The notes below the pieces were generated by a model that was given only the letters and a program-made list of their open reading frames with translations, had not been told where the DNA came from and ran no database searches. Both the position numbers and the translations under genes were made by a program. Below are positions 1 to 7,849 of a stretch of 17,496 nucleotides of DNA, piece after piece (the stretch's first letter is position 1; every line of letters begins with the position of its first letter). Location of the stretch: contig CAYVQB010000019.1 of assembly GCA_964453985.1 (NCBI GenBank), positions 1 to 17,496 of the forward strand, given 5' to 3'. Origin of the DNA: CAYVQB01 sp964453985 (lineage in GTDB: Bacteria; Babelota; Babeliae; Babelales; UASB340).

Positions 1-14
1 AAAAGAAAAGGCTA

Positions 15-1313
15 ATGGAAAAAAATAAAATATCTATTTGGGCTGCAATAGCCATAAACATAAACGTTATCGTAGGCAGTGCATTTTTTCTTGGCGCAGC
101 AGGAATCTGCTCAAAAGGCGGGATGCTTGCACCATTAACCTGGATAATGTGGGGACTCATCATACTCCCCATCGTTTTGGTTCTAGCCAAGCTTTCAACT
201 TTTTATACTGATGCCGGAGGCATTTATACTTATGCACAACGAGAGCTGGGCTCATTTTGGAGCTTTATATCCGGTTGGGGTTATTTTATTGGTACAGTTG
301 CTGGTAATGCAATTATCATTCACAAATTTGGAGAAGGTATTGGCATTTTAGGCTTATCACCAATTTTGAATAAATTTAACCTAACAGGCTTGCCATTCGA
401 TATAATATTGATATCTCTTTTTACTTTTTTGAATCTACTTAACATAAATTTTTTAGAGAAAGCTAACCTCGCTTTTGCATTACTTAAAGTCATACCGCTG
501 GCATTTGTGGTTATATCTAGTCTATTTCTTTTCAAAGCGAGCAATGTAACAGCTGCACCAATAAATTTTACAGGCTTCTTTGAAACAATACCTCTTGTTA
601 TATTTGCTTACATTGGTTTTGAAGTCTGTTGCTCTATTGCCCATCAAATTAAAGATGGTAAAAAGAATGCATCTAAAGCAATTTTATTTTCTTTTGGTGT
701 TATCATGCTAATTTACACGATTGTGCAATTATGCTTTTTGGGAATACACGGCACAGTTACTTTAAACCCATTCTTAGAAATATTACCTAAATTAACATCT
801 AACAATATCTTGATCGGCATAGGAAACAGAATTCTTGAAGCTACTATCATGTCATCTTTTCTTGGCGGATTTTATGGTGCTTTTTATTCTAACAACTGGA
901 TATTATATGCAATTGCCAAAAACAAAGAATTACCATTTCATAAAACTTTAACAAAATTAAATAAACACCAAATCCCAACTTTTACTGTTTTAATTCAGGG
1001 TGTGTTAACAGTAGTCTTTTTATTTATCACACAAAAAGCTTACAGCTTAATATCTATGAGTGACTTTGCTATTATTATCGCTTATTTGCTAAGCACTGCT
1101 GCTTTTTTGGCTATTTATTTAAAAAATAAAGCCCATAAAGATAGAACACGAAATCTTTGGATTGGAGCTCTTGCAAGCTTCAGCTGCTTATACTTGTTGT
1201 TCTTTTGTACAAAAGAATTGATTGATTCCAGACATATAATATCTTTTTTAATTGTTCTGGGCTCGGGAATGCTCCTGAATAAAATCAATCAAAGATATTT
1301 AACAAGTCCGTAA
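15..1313 (+). CDS. APC-family amino-acid permease/antiporter
   Basis: A 432-residue, strongly hydrophobic inner-membrane protein with about 12 predicted membrane segments. It reads as an amino acid-polyamine-organocation (APC) transporter, the group that includes arginine/agmatine and glutamate/GABA antiporters. The first membrane segment holds a small-residue stretch at G21-S22 followed by FF and Gly/Ala residues. In this family that unwound segment binds the substrate amino group. A cytoplasmic loop with Lys/Asn/Pro residues (about 300-325) precedes the last membrane segments, as in AdiC-like proteins. Start: ATG at 15 with AAAGG just upstream; only 14 bases precede it, so the promoter and any earlier operon genes lie outside the window. 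The ABC amino-acid importer begins 12 bases after the stop, so all four genes are probably one transcript for amino-acid import. Substrate not resolved; an exchanger role is inferred from family and context. Confidence 0.85.
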   Translation: MEKNKISIWAAIAININVIVGSAFFLGAAGICSKGGMLAPLTWIMWGLIILPIVLVLAKLSTFYTDAGGIYTYAQRELGSFWSFISGWGYFIGTVAGNAIIIHKFGEGIGILGLSPILNKFNLTGLPFDIILISLFTFLNLLNINFLEKANLAFALLKVIPLAFVVISSLFLFKASNVTAAPINFTGFFETIPLVIFAYIGFEVCCSIAHQIKDGKKNASKAILFSFGVIMLIYTIVQLCFLGIHGTVTLNPFLEILPKLTSNNILIGIGNRILEATIMSSFLGGFYGAFYSNNWILYAIAKNKELPFHKTLTKLNKHQIPTFTVLIQGVLTVVFLFITQKAYSLISMSDFAIIIAYLLSTAAFLAIYLKNKAHKDRTRNLWIGALASFSCLYLLFFCTKELIDSRHIISFLIVLGSGMLLNKINQRYLTSP

Positions 1314-1325
1314 AAAGGTGCTGAT

Positions 1326-2078
1326 ATGAAAAAAAGTCTTCCTATAATACTCTTAATTATTGTTTCATGTTTTACATGGTACTTTTTACGACGAAACAAA
1401 GAGCCCATTCAAAACAACAGAATAACTATAGGCACTAATGCAGAATACCCACCATTCACTTTTGTAGAAAAAGATAATATCGTAGGTTTTGATATCGATA
1501 TTATAAAAGAAGTTTGCAAGCGCTTAAATAAAACAATAGAACTAAAAGACATGCCATTTGATGCACTAATCCCCGAAATACAAAGGGGCTCAGTTCATGT
1601 TATAGCAGCAGGTATGACACCAACTCCCGATAGAGCAAAAGAAGTACTATTTACACAATGTTATTTTACTGGGGATCCTCTAGTTATAATAACACCGAAA
1701 GATAAACCTTTAACAACTATCGACCAATTGAATGGTAAAAAAGTTATAGTAAATGATGGTTATACTGCAGACTTTTACATGACTACACTGCAAGGCCCAA
1801 TACTAACTAGACTTCCCGCTCCTGCAGCAGCATTCCTTGCTTTAAAAGCAGGCAGAGCTGATGCTTATGTTGCCGCCCATTCAACGGTAAAGCCGTTTTT
1901 CAAACAGTACGGTGTTGAAAATTTCACAATTACACCAATACCCAATACTGAAGAAAAATACGCTCTTGCAGTATCACCCCGTAGAGCAAAACTTGTGCCA
2001 CAAATCAATGAAATATTAGATACAATGAAAAAAGATGGCACACTTGAACAACTTAAAAAAAGGTGGCAAATAGGATGA
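1326..2078 (+). CDS. Polar amino-acid ABC transporter, substrate-binding protein
   Basis: A 250-residue family-3 solute-binding protein (SBP_bac_3; GlnH/HisJ/ArtJ group). Visible family marks are GTNAEYPPF at 36-44 near the start of lobe I, the GFDIDI segment at 54-59, and AAGMTPTPDRAKEV around 94-107. R103 of that last motif is the position that holds the ligand alpha-carboxylate in this family. The N-terminus is a Lys-rich start plus hydrophobic stretch in which I12-V13-S14-C15 fits a lipobox, so a lipoprotein is possible. The hydrophobic run continues past C15 to residue 21, so an uncleaved anchor is the alternative. An AAGGTG site sits 6 bases before the ATG. The stop overlaps the permease start (ATGA). 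The closest analogues I recall are arginine-binding ArtJ-like proteins of Chlamydia, but the ligand cannot be read from sequence. Confidence 0.9.
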   Translation: MKKSLPIILLIIVSCFTWYFLRRNKEPIQNNRITIGTNAEYPPFTFVEKDNIVGFDIDIIKEVCKRLNKTIELKDMPFDALIPEIQRGSVHVIAAGMTPTPDRAKEVLFTQCYFTGDPLVIITPKDKPLTTIDQLNGKKVIVNDGYTADFYMTTLQGPILTRLPAPAAAFLALKAGRADAYVAAHSTVKPFFKQYGVENFTITPIPNTEEKYALAVSPRRAKLVPQINEILDTMKKDGTLEQLKKRWQIG

Positions 2079-2734
2079 TAGATATTGCTTTTGCACAAGA
2101 ATCATTTTCTTACTTACTACGCGGAGCATTAACTAGCTTACAGATAGCAGGAATAGCCTGTTCAATGGGTCTAGTATTCGGCACAGCTTTGGCGCTCGGA
2201 CAAACGGGTACTTCTAAACTTTTAAGGACTTTAGTAACTATACTTGTTGCTATTATTCGTGGAACACCCATGCTGGTTCAAATTATGATTATGTTTTATG
2301 TATTACCTCAGTTTGGAATAAGCCTTTCTGCATTCTGGTCAGCAGTACTTGCAATAGGTCTTAATAGTAGCGCCTATTTAAGCCAAATAATTCGTTCAGG
2401 CATAACATCTATTGGCAAAGGACAATGGGAAGCGGGACAAGTCTTAGGGCTCAATAGAATGCAAACAATGCGCTATATAATACTACCTCAAGCACTACGT
2501 GTTGTACTTCCAGCCTTTGGTAACGAATTTATTACATTATTAAAAGATTCAAGCTTAGCCTCTACCATAGGAGTTGTAGAACTAGTTAAAGAAGGTTCTC
2601 TAATTATAAGCAGAACTTATAAAGTGATACCAGTATACTGCATGATTACTATTATTTATTTAACCATGGCAACAGTTCTTTCATTGGGTCTTGCACATCT
2701 TGAAAAAAGAATGGGAAAATATGCTCATAATTAA
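2075..2734 (+). CDS. Polar amino-acid ABC transporter, permease
   Basis: A 219-residue membrane subunit of the His/Glu/Gln/Arg/opine importer family (HisMQ type), about five membrane segments. Diagnostic stretches are RGTPMLVQI at 62-70 and the EAA-like coupling loop starting at E119 (EAGQVLGL, then LPQALRVVLPA around 138-147), which docks onto the ATPase. The third position of the EAA motif is Gly, as is common in this subfamily. I place the start at ATG 2075: it overlaps the preceding stop as ATGA and has AAAAAGGTGG about 9 bases upstream. A GTG at 2063 would add four residues but would lie on top of that ribosome site. No second permease gene is present, so the channel is probably a homodimer. 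The 3' end overlaps the ATPase start by 14 bases. Confidence 0.92.
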   Translation: MIDIAFAQESFSYLLRGALTSLQIAGIACSMGLVFGTALALGQTGTSKLLRTLVTILVAIIRGTPMLVQIMIMFYVLPQFGISLSAFWSAVLAIGLNSSAYLSQIIRSGITSIGKGQWEAGQVLGLNRMQTMRYIILPQALRVVLPAFGNEFITLLKDSSLASTIGVVELVKEGSLIISRTYKVIPVYCMITIIYLTMATVLSLGLAHLEKRMGKYAHN

Positions 2735-3434
2735 AAATATTTCCAATACTCTCAACAATAAAAAAATCTTACAAAATGTCTCTATCAACGTTAATCACGG
2801 AGAAATTGCTGTATTACTCGGAGCTTCCGGGGTTGGCAAATCAACTCTGCTAAGAGTTTTGAACAACCTTGAGCCATTCGATTCGGGAGAAATAACGCTT
2901 GATGGTAAAAATTTCGATTTAAAGAAGGTAAATCGAAATAATACAGTTGGAATGATATTTCAACATTTTAATTTATTTGATCATTTAACTATACAAGAAA
3001 ATATTACTCTAGCTATAGAAAAAGTTCATAAAAAAAGTATTAAGGGAGCAAATAAAATAGCTGTAGATTTGCTTACACATTATGAGCTTGAAAAACTTGC
3101 TAATTGTTATCCTGCACAATTATCTGGAGGACAAAAACAACGACTCGCTATCGCAAGGGCAATTGCACTCAAGCCCAAAATAATTTGTTTTGATGAGCCA
3201 ACATCTGCCTTAGATCCTATGCTTACCACTTCTGTGGCAAACAAAATACAAGAACTTGCTAAACAAAAGTATATCATTTTGGTTGCATCTCATGACATCA
3301 TGCTACTTGAAAAGCTATCTTGCACTATTCATTTTATGCAAGGAGGCGGCATCGTTCAGTCCGTAGACTCCAAGACTTTCTGGGAAAACAAAAACGAATA
3401 CTCTTTAATAAACTCATTTATAACTGGAAAATAA
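2721..3434 (+). CDS. Polar amino-acid ABC transporter, ATP-binding protein
   Basis: A 237-residue ABC ATPase of the GlnQ/HisP/ArtP class, cytoplasmic, powering the adjacent permease. All catalytic elements are present in order: Walker A GASGVGKST at 34-42, Q-loop Q81 in FQHFNLF, signature LSGGQKQR from 134, Walker B IICFDE at 154-159, D-loop SALD at 162-165 and switch H191 in ASHD. It is therefore expected to be active. The start is ATG 2721, preceded by GGGA and lying inside the end of the permease gene; a TTG at 2691 is in frame but has no convincing ribosome site and would add ten residues with no family equivalent. Last gene of the plus-strand import operon; 16 bases separate it from the convergent toxin gene, with no hairpin terminator visible. 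Confidence 0.93.
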   Translation: MLIIKNISNTLNNKKILQNVSINVNHGEIAVLLGASGVGKSTLLRVLNNLEPFDSGEITLDGKNFDLKKVNRNNTVGMIFQHFNLFDHLTIQENITLAIEKVHKKSIKGANKIAVDLLTHYELEKLANCYPAQLSGGQKQRLAIARAIALKPKIICFDEPTSALDPMLTTSVANKIQELAKQKYIILVASHDIMLLEKLSCTIHFMQGGGIVQSVDSKTFWENKNEYSLINSFITGK

Positions 3435-3450
3435 CGATCTACTATCCAAA

Positions 3451-3765
3451 TCAATCTAAAGATGCTTTTTGTAATCTATTAAATGACTTGTCATAAACTT
3501 TTTTTCTATGCCCTATAGCAACGACATAAATTATTACTTTGTCATGTTTAATAGTATAAACAATACGGAATCGGCCAACCCTTAATCTATACAAATTATA
3601 TTTAGAAAATTTTAATTTTTTGATATCCAAATTTAAAACAGAAGATTGTAATTCTTTAATTTTTGAAAAAATTCGTTTTATATCTGGTTTTTCTATATGT
3701 TTAAGGTCTTTATCTATCTCATTCGATAAAATAACTTTATAGCTTTTGAGAGGGGGATGCACCAT
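3451..3765 (-). CDS. RelE/ParE-superfamily toxin (mRNA interferase-like)
   Basis: A 104-residue basic protein with the RelE/ParE fold signature: an N-terminal beta strand (YKVILS, 9-14), two helices, then YRLRVGRFRIVY (59-70) and IGHRKKVY (84-91). These last two segments are the core strands of RelE-type toxins; their Arg/His/Tyr residues are those that act on ribosome-bound mRNA in studied members. The start is ATG at 3765, overlapping the antitoxin stop (TGATG, one shared base). A TTG three bases upstream would add one residue but gives no overlap. Translational coupling to the antitoxin gene is the usual design for such modules. Alternative: a ParE-type gyrase poison, which shares the fold; the YRLRVG and GHRKxVY pattern favours RelE. 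Confidence 0.85.
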   Translation of the reverse strand: MVHPPLKSYKVILSNEIDKDLKHIEKPDIKRIFSKIKELQSSVLNLDIKKLKFSKYNLYRLRVGRFRIVYTIKHDKVIIYVVAIGHRKKVYDKSFNRLQKASLD

Positions 3766-3977
3766 CAATCATCTTTCCCCAAATATTTTTCTTCTAATTC
3801 TTCCAAGGTATGTGTTCCCGCATTACTCTCAATAACTCTTTCTGACTTAATAACGTCATGCAAATCTTCTATCTCTTCAATTAAAGAATCAAACTCCTTC
3901 ATATCAAGAAGAACCCCAATCTTTTTTCCTTCATCATCTATCAAAAATTTGGGGTGCACTGAGGAATATTCTTTCAT
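3765..3977 (-). CDS. Phd/YefM-type antitoxin
   Basis: A 70-residue acidic protein immediately upstream of the RelE-like toxin. Its pattern, PKFLIDDEGKKIGVLLDMKEFDSLIEEIE, is that of short Phd/YefM-type antitoxins paired with RelE: a small beta-rich start with a residue run around GKKIGVLLD, then acidic helices (about 26-48), then a Leu/Glu-rich tail expected to wrap the toxin. A strong AGGAGT site lies 5 bases before the ATG. The gene follows the CorC-like gene by 17 bases with no promoter visible in the gap, so it may be transcribed by read-through from that operon as well as by autoregulation. The N-terminal DNA-binding part is shorter than in full-length YefM (about 80-90 residues). Confidence 0.8.
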   Translation of the reverse strand: MKEYSSVHPKFLIDDEGKKIGVLLDMKEFDSLIEEIEDLHDVIKSERVIESNAGTHTLEELEEKYLGKDD

Positions 3978-3994
3978 TTTACTCCTAAATAATT

Positions 3995-5260
3995 TTACTT
4001 TTCAGCCTTCTTTTCTTCAAAAACTAAGACCTGAAACACTCTTCTTTGATTAGCTTGTTGAACTTGGAAGCAATAACCCTTATAAGATAAGCGTTCACCC
4101 TTTTTAGGAAGATGCTGTAAGTTTTCAGCTAAAAAACCTGCAAGAGTAACAGATTCTTCAACATCAAAACTTATACCCAAAAGTTCCGAGAGTTTCTCTA
4201 GACTAATTTTGGCGTCAATAATCCAACCACCCTTTTGTAATAGAACAATCTCTGAACGAATATCTTCATGCTCATCTTGGATCTCGCCTACAATTTCTTC
4301 AATAATATCTTCTAAAGTTATAAGCCCTACAATCCCACCATGCTCATCAACAGCTATAGCCATATGCATTCTTTTTTTTAGGAATTCACTCAATAACTGG
4401 TTAACTTTCTTAGTCTCAGGAACAAAAAGCACAGGTCTATAAATATCTCTTATTTTTCTGTCTTCGTTCTTATATATAGCGTTTAATAGATCCTTGTGAT
4501 GCATAATACCCATAATATTATCTTCTTTACCCTCATAAACAGGTAATCTAGAAAATCTATACTTGGAAAGCAATTCTATTGCTTGCTTAAATGGAAATTC
4601 AATATTGATTGAAATCATATCGGTCTTAGGAACCATGATTTCATTAACTAAAGTCTGTCCTAATCCAAAAATGTTTTGTAGCATTTCTGACTTTTCAGTT
4701 TCCATTAAACCTTTTTCATCACTATAATCAATAAGAAACTCTATCTCTTTTTCAGTAACGCCTTCTTCCCTTTTATCTAAAATATGTCCTCGGCCAAGCT
4801 TTCTGAATATAAAACCAGCTATACTTAACAATAAAGTTACAACTGGATATAAAACGTGATATAAAAGATTTATCATCCATAAACTTGATTTGAATAACTT
4901 CTCATGATGAGTTTTAGCAAGAGTTTTAGGAATGATTTCTCCAAAAATCAAAATCATAATCGTTGCAATACCAACACCTACAAATAAACCGATACCACCA
5001 AAAATACGCTCCATAATTTCTGCAATTAAAACAGAACACAAAACGTGTGCAAAATTATTGGCTATAAGAATTGTAATTAAAATACGTTGAGGATTTTTTT
5101 CCCAAGATGCAAATAAACCCTTATACCTGGAAACACCACCCTGAAGCTCTTTAACTTTAAAAAGTCGTAAAGCCGTAAAAGCTGTTTCCAAAAAAGCAAA
5201 CAACCCTGAAAAAAAGAGTGCAACAAAAAACATAGAAAATTCTATAGACAATATGGACAT
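3995..5260 (-). CDS. CNNM/CorC-type transporter with CBS pair (HlyC/CorC family)
   Basis: A 421-residue membrane protein with three parts. Residues 1-160 are a DUF21/CNNM membrane domain with about four hydrophobic segments, including IFGEIIPK at 105-112, the pi-helix/metal-binding region of bacterial CNNM proteins. Residues about 205-330 are two CBS domains (MVPKTDMISI near 209, RLPVYEG near 238, IAVDEHGGIVGLITLEDIIEEIVGEIQDE at 302-330). Residues about 340-415 are a CorC_HlyC C-terminal domain. Studied relatives export Mg2+ or related divalent cations, sensing Mg-ATP through the CBS pair; older names are hemolysin C or TlyC. The start ATG has GGGGAAAG upstream and comes 18 bases after the acyl-CoA ligase stop, so the two are co-transcribed. 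The domain set and length are complete. Transport of Mg2+ itself is inferred. Confidence 0.9.
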   Translation of the reverse strand: MSILSIEFSMFFVALFFSGLFAFLETAFTALRLFKVKELQGGVSRYKGLFASWEKNPQRILITILIANNFAHVLCSVLIAEIMERIFGGIGLFVGVGIATIMILIFGEIIPKTLAKTHHEKLFKSSLWMINLLYHVLYPVVTLLLSIAGFIFRKLGRGHILDKREEGVTEKEIEFLIDYSDEKGLMETEKSEMLQNIFGLGQTLVNEIMVPKTDMISINIEFPFKQAIELLSKYRFSRLPVYEGKEDNIMGIMHHKDLLNAIYKNEDRKIRDIYRPVLFVPETKKVNQLLSEFLKKRMHMAIAVDEHGGIVGLITLEDIIEEIVGEIQDEHEDIRSEIVLLQKGGWIIDAKISLEKLSELLGISFDVEESVTLAGFLAENLQHLPKKGERLSYKGYCFQVQQANQRRVFQVLVFEEKKAEK

Positions 5261-5278
5261 GGAAAGCTTTCCCCTTTT

Positions 5279-6877
5279 TTAAAATTGTAACTGTTTTTTA
5301 TCAACTTTTCCTGTGGAATTCATAGGAAGGTCATCCAAACAAACAAACTTACGAGGTATTTTATATTGAGCTAAATTGTTTAAACAAAGCTGTCGCAGAC
5401 TATCCTGTATACCTTGATCTCCACCCTTAACCGCAACATAAGCAATAGGTACCTGTCCGGATAAAACTTCTTGTCGACCTATAACTGCTGCCTTATAAAC
5501 CGCCGGATGAGACATTAAGACATTTTCTATTTCTTGAGGATAAATATTAAAACCCTTATGGATAATTAAATCTTTATCTCTACCACTTATTGCTAAATTA
5601 CCATGCTTATCTAAACTTGCTAAATCGCCAGTGTTCAGCCATCCATCCTTAAGTATCTTACTTGTAGATTCTGGACAATTATAGTAACCCAACATTACAT
5701 TGTCACCCCGTATCCACAAAACACCCGTTGAGCAAGAACCTAAGGAGCATTCTTTATCATCCCTGATATCACACTCCATGCCAATGAGAACCTTGCCAAC
5801 CACATGAGTAGCCTTACCATTATTCTCATGATTAACAGCAACAACAGGAGAAGCTTCAGTTAGACCATACCCAGCACAAATTTTACGACCATAAATCATA
5901 GCAAATGCTGACCTAATCTTATCTGGCAACATGTCAGCACCACTAACGAACATCCTTACAGAGTCTAATGGTGCAGTCTTTAACAAACAAAGTAGACCAT
6001 ATAAAGCAGGAAAACCAAAAAACAATGTTGGTTTTAATTGTAAGCCCTTTAATATAAATTTTCTATCAATTTTTGGAACAACTATTACACTAGCACCCGT
6101 CATTACAGGCAACCAAATGCAGGTATTTTGAGCAAAGCTATGGAATAAAGGCAAAACACAAAACGATCTCTCTCGTCTGCTTTTACCATACACAGTCAAT
6201 CGTGCATATGCTTGCATAGCATTAACTAAAATATTCCTGGAAGAAAGCATCACCCCCTTGGGCAAACCCGTTGTTCCAGAAGTATAAAGCAATAAACACA
6301 GTTCATCAGGACCCAAAACCTCTGGTTTAAAATCAACCTTCTCAGTAACTGTCGTATTCCAGTCAATATCATCCTGAGAAATTATATCTGGAAGCTTCTC
6401 AATAAGATTTACCTGAACTAGCTTATCCCAATTTTCTTTTAAATTATTTCCAACAATCGCAACACTAGCTCCTGAGTCTTTTACCACATAAGCTAATTCT
6501 TTTTCATGTAAAAATATATTTAAAGGTACTACGACAGCGCCCAAATTCCAGATAGCAAAATATGAGATATAAAAATCGAAAGAGTTTTCAAAGTGCAAAA
6601 TTACACGATCTTTGGGCTTTACCCCTAACTCTTTTAACTTATTACTCAATAAAACAGATCTAAAATAAAGCTCTTTATAGTTTATCTTTTCATTATCAAT
6701 TGAAATTAAAGCAACTTTATCTGCAAACTTTTGATAGGCAATCTTCAAAAGTTCACCAGCAAAAATTAACTTACCGTTAACGGTAAGAGACTCTTTAATT
6801 CCCAAGAAAATACGCTTCTCGCTTTTTCTTTTCTTAAACAAAACAAATAAATCCTTTAGTTGCTCTATGACTTCCAT
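5279..6877 (-). CDS. AMP-forming fatty-acyl-CoA ligase (FadD-like)
   Basis: A 532-residue member of the ANL superfamily (acyl-CoA synthetases). It activates a carboxylic acid with ATP to an acyl-adenylate and passes it to CoA. Motifs are in order: phosphate loop YTSGTTGLPKG at 198-208, GYGLTE at 336-341, the ATP-ribose aspartate D418 in LNTGD, the hinge around SGRDKDLI (R433), KGFNIYPQEIE at 441-451, and catalytic K524 in STGKVDKKQ. It should be active and is full-length for the fatty-acyl/long-chain group. No carrier or condensation domain is present, so it is not a peptide synthetase module. The ATG has GGAG about 9 bases upstream. It lies 13 bases after the ferredoxin gene and 18 before the CorC-like gene. 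Likely use: charging host-derived fatty acids for lipid synthesis; chain length is not resolvable. Confidence 0.9.
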   Translation of the reverse strand: MEVIEQLKDLFVLFKKRKSEKRIFLGIKESLTVNGKLIFAGELLKIAYQKFADKVALISIDNEKINYKELYFRSVLLSNKLKELGVKPKDRVILHFENSFDFYISYFAIWNLGAVVVPLNIFLHEKELAYVVKDSGASVAIVGNNLKENWDKLVQVNLIEKLPDIISQDDIDWNTTVTEKVDFKPEVLGPDELCLLLYTSGTTGLPKGVMLSSRNILVNAMQAYARLTVYGKSRRERSFCVLPLFHSFAQNTCIWLPVMTGASVIVVPKIDRKFILKGLQLKPTLFFGFPALYGLLCLLKTAPLDSVRMFVSGADMLPDKIRSAFAMIYGRKICAGYGLTEASPVVAVNHENNGKATHVVGKVLIGMECDIRDDKECSLGSCSTGVLWIRGDNVMLGYYNCPESTSKILKDGWLNTGDLASLDKHGNLAISGRDKDLIIHKGFNIYPQEIENVLMSHPAVYKAAVIGRQEVLSGQVPIAYVAVKGGDQGIQDSLRQLCLNNLAQYKIPRKFVCLDDLPMNSTGKVDKKQLQF

Positions 6878-6890
6878 CTAATAAACTCCA

Positions 6891-7076
6891 CTACTCTTGA
6901 ATTTCAATAACTCCAACTGGGCACATTTGTGCCGCTTCCCTTATTTTTTCTTCATTTTTTTTTAAATCTGCATCAGGCTTAACATGAGAAATATCTGATA
7001 CATCAAAAACTTCGGGACAAACAACAGAACATGTCCCGCAAGAAATACACCCAGGCAATATTTCAACCTTCTTCAT
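6891..7076 (-). CDS. Single [4Fe-4S] ferredoxin
   Basis: A 61-residue small electron carrier of the Thermotoga/Desulfovibrio single-cluster type. C10, C13, C16 (GCISCGTC) and C52 followed by Pro (MCPVG) form the expected four cluster ligands. C20 (CPEVF) is also conserved in this family and in some members makes a disulfide with a cysteine near position 43; here that position is Glu43, so C20 has no obvious partner. The rest is a complete compact fold ending VIEIQE. The start ATG at 7076 has AAGG about 10 bases upstream. It sits 13 bases before the acyl-CoA ligase and 61 bases after the acidic Cys-rich protein gene. No partner oxidoreductase is encoded nearby, so its redox partner is elsewhere. 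Confidence 0.9.
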   Translation of the reverse strand: MKKVEILPGCISCGTCSVVCPEVFDVSDISHVKPDADLKKNEEKIREAAQMCPVGVIEIQE

Positions 7077-7137
7077 ACAAATATAACCTTAAATATAGTT
7101 TTTAAATCAATTTCTTTAATTATTTTCTTTATCAGTC

Positions 7138-7782
7138 TTATTTATTTTCTTTTAAATGCTCTTTAAGGCTGTCAAAAATGTCAGACTCTCCGCAACCTTG
7201 GGAACATCCACTGCATCCTGAAGAACAGCATCCTGAATCTTGATCTTCACACTCTTCATCGTCATCAAGATCTTCATCGTCTATGCCAATAAAAGCATCG
7301 ACAACCAACTGTAATTCTTTTATATCACCTTTATCAAGAGCTTGTTCAACCTGATCCTGAATTGCTAATAATTCTTTTTTAGCCAACCCTGCTTGATCAT
7401 AAAGCTTTTCTTTAAAGCTTTCGCTGTCAGATAAATCAATATCTTCGTCAATGACCATACTCAATAATTCGTCAAGCTTTTCTTTATCATCAACTTCGTT
7501 GAGCTCATTAATAACTTTACATTGCTCTGATAAAAACTCGATATCTTCATCAAAGAAGGCTAATGCTTCTTCTTTTTCTGCTACAAGGTCATCATATATA
7601 TCTTTTAAAGCTTCTAAATCAGTTTCTTTGCCTTGATCTTTAAGTTCTTTTGATTTGGTATCAACGGCTGAAAGCATTGTATCAAAGCATGCACCCTCTA
7701 AATTCTTGAGTTCTGTATTTTGAGACAACAACAACTCAATGCTGTTCATTAAATTTCCAACCTTTTTTTCTGTATTTTCCAT
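7138..7782 (-). CDS. Acidic helical protein with Cys-rich C-terminal tail, function unknown
   Basis: A 214-residue soluble protein that I do not recognise. Residues 1-165 are highly charged and helical, heptad-like with many Leu/Glu/Lys/Asp, and would suit a coiled coil or helical bundle. Residues 168-182 are an almost pure Asp/Glu stretch. Residues 178-198 form a compact cysteine cluster (C178, C185, C186, C190, C193, C197) in a Ser/Gly background, followed by a short helix. Two further cysteines are C32 and C88. There is no signal peptide or membrane segment. The tail looks like a metal or Fe-S binding or disulfide region, and the next gene is a ferredoxin; a metal-handling or redox role is a guess. 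AAGGACA lies 5 bases before the ATG, and a promoter lies 39 bases or more upstream. First gene of the minus-strand run. Confidence 0.75.
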   Translation of the reverse strand: MENTEKKVGNLMNSIELLLSQNTELKNLEGACFDTMLSAVDTKSKELKDQGKETDLEALKDIYDDLVAEKEEALAFFDEDIEFLSEQCKVINELNEVDDKEKLDELLSMVIDEDIDLSDSESFKEKLYDQAGLAKKELLAIQDQVEQALDKGDIKELQLVVDAFIGIDDEDLDDDEECEDQDSGCCSSGCSGCSQGCGESDIFDSLKEHLKENK

Positions 7783-7820
7783 GAGTGTCCTTTGATTTTT
7801 ATAATTTAACTAGTAATAAT

Positions 7821-7849
7821 ATGCTAATATTGTACCTGTTTTTTGCCAA
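7821..7849 (-). promoter_or_regulatory. Sigma70-like promoter for the minus-strand run
   Basis: Read on the minus strand, TTGGCA (7849-7844) is separated by exactly 17 bases from TAGCAT (7826-7821). The -35 matches the TTGACA consensus at five of six positions and the -10 matches TATAAT at four of six. The predicted start of transcription is near 7814, about 30 bases ahead of the ATG at 7782, which leaves room for the ribosome site. It is the only convincing promoter upstream of the Cys-rich protein, ferredoxin, acyl-CoA ligase, CorC-like and toxin-antitoxin genes. Prediction by eye only. Confidence 0.5.

Noticed and set aside
2063..2074. GTG start for the permease
   Set aside because: It would lie on the AAAGGTGG ribosome site; ATG 2075 overlaps the previous stop as ATGA and fits the family start better.
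2691..2720. TTG start for the ATPase
   Set aside because: Adds ten residues with no family equivalent and no ribosome site; ATG 2721 has GGGA upstream.
3757..4442. Plus-strand open frames over the antitoxin and CorC-like genes
   Set aside because: Ser- and Ile-rich shadow translations with no family pattern, opposite to well-supported genes.
5931..6131. Plus-strand open frame inside the acyl-CoA ligase gene
   Set aside because: Short shadow frame opposite a clear enzyme gene, with no ribosome site or domain.
5279..6877. Nonribosomal peptide synthetase adenylation domain
   Set aside because: No carrier or condensation domain nearby, and the motif set and length fit a stand-alone acyl-CoA ligase.
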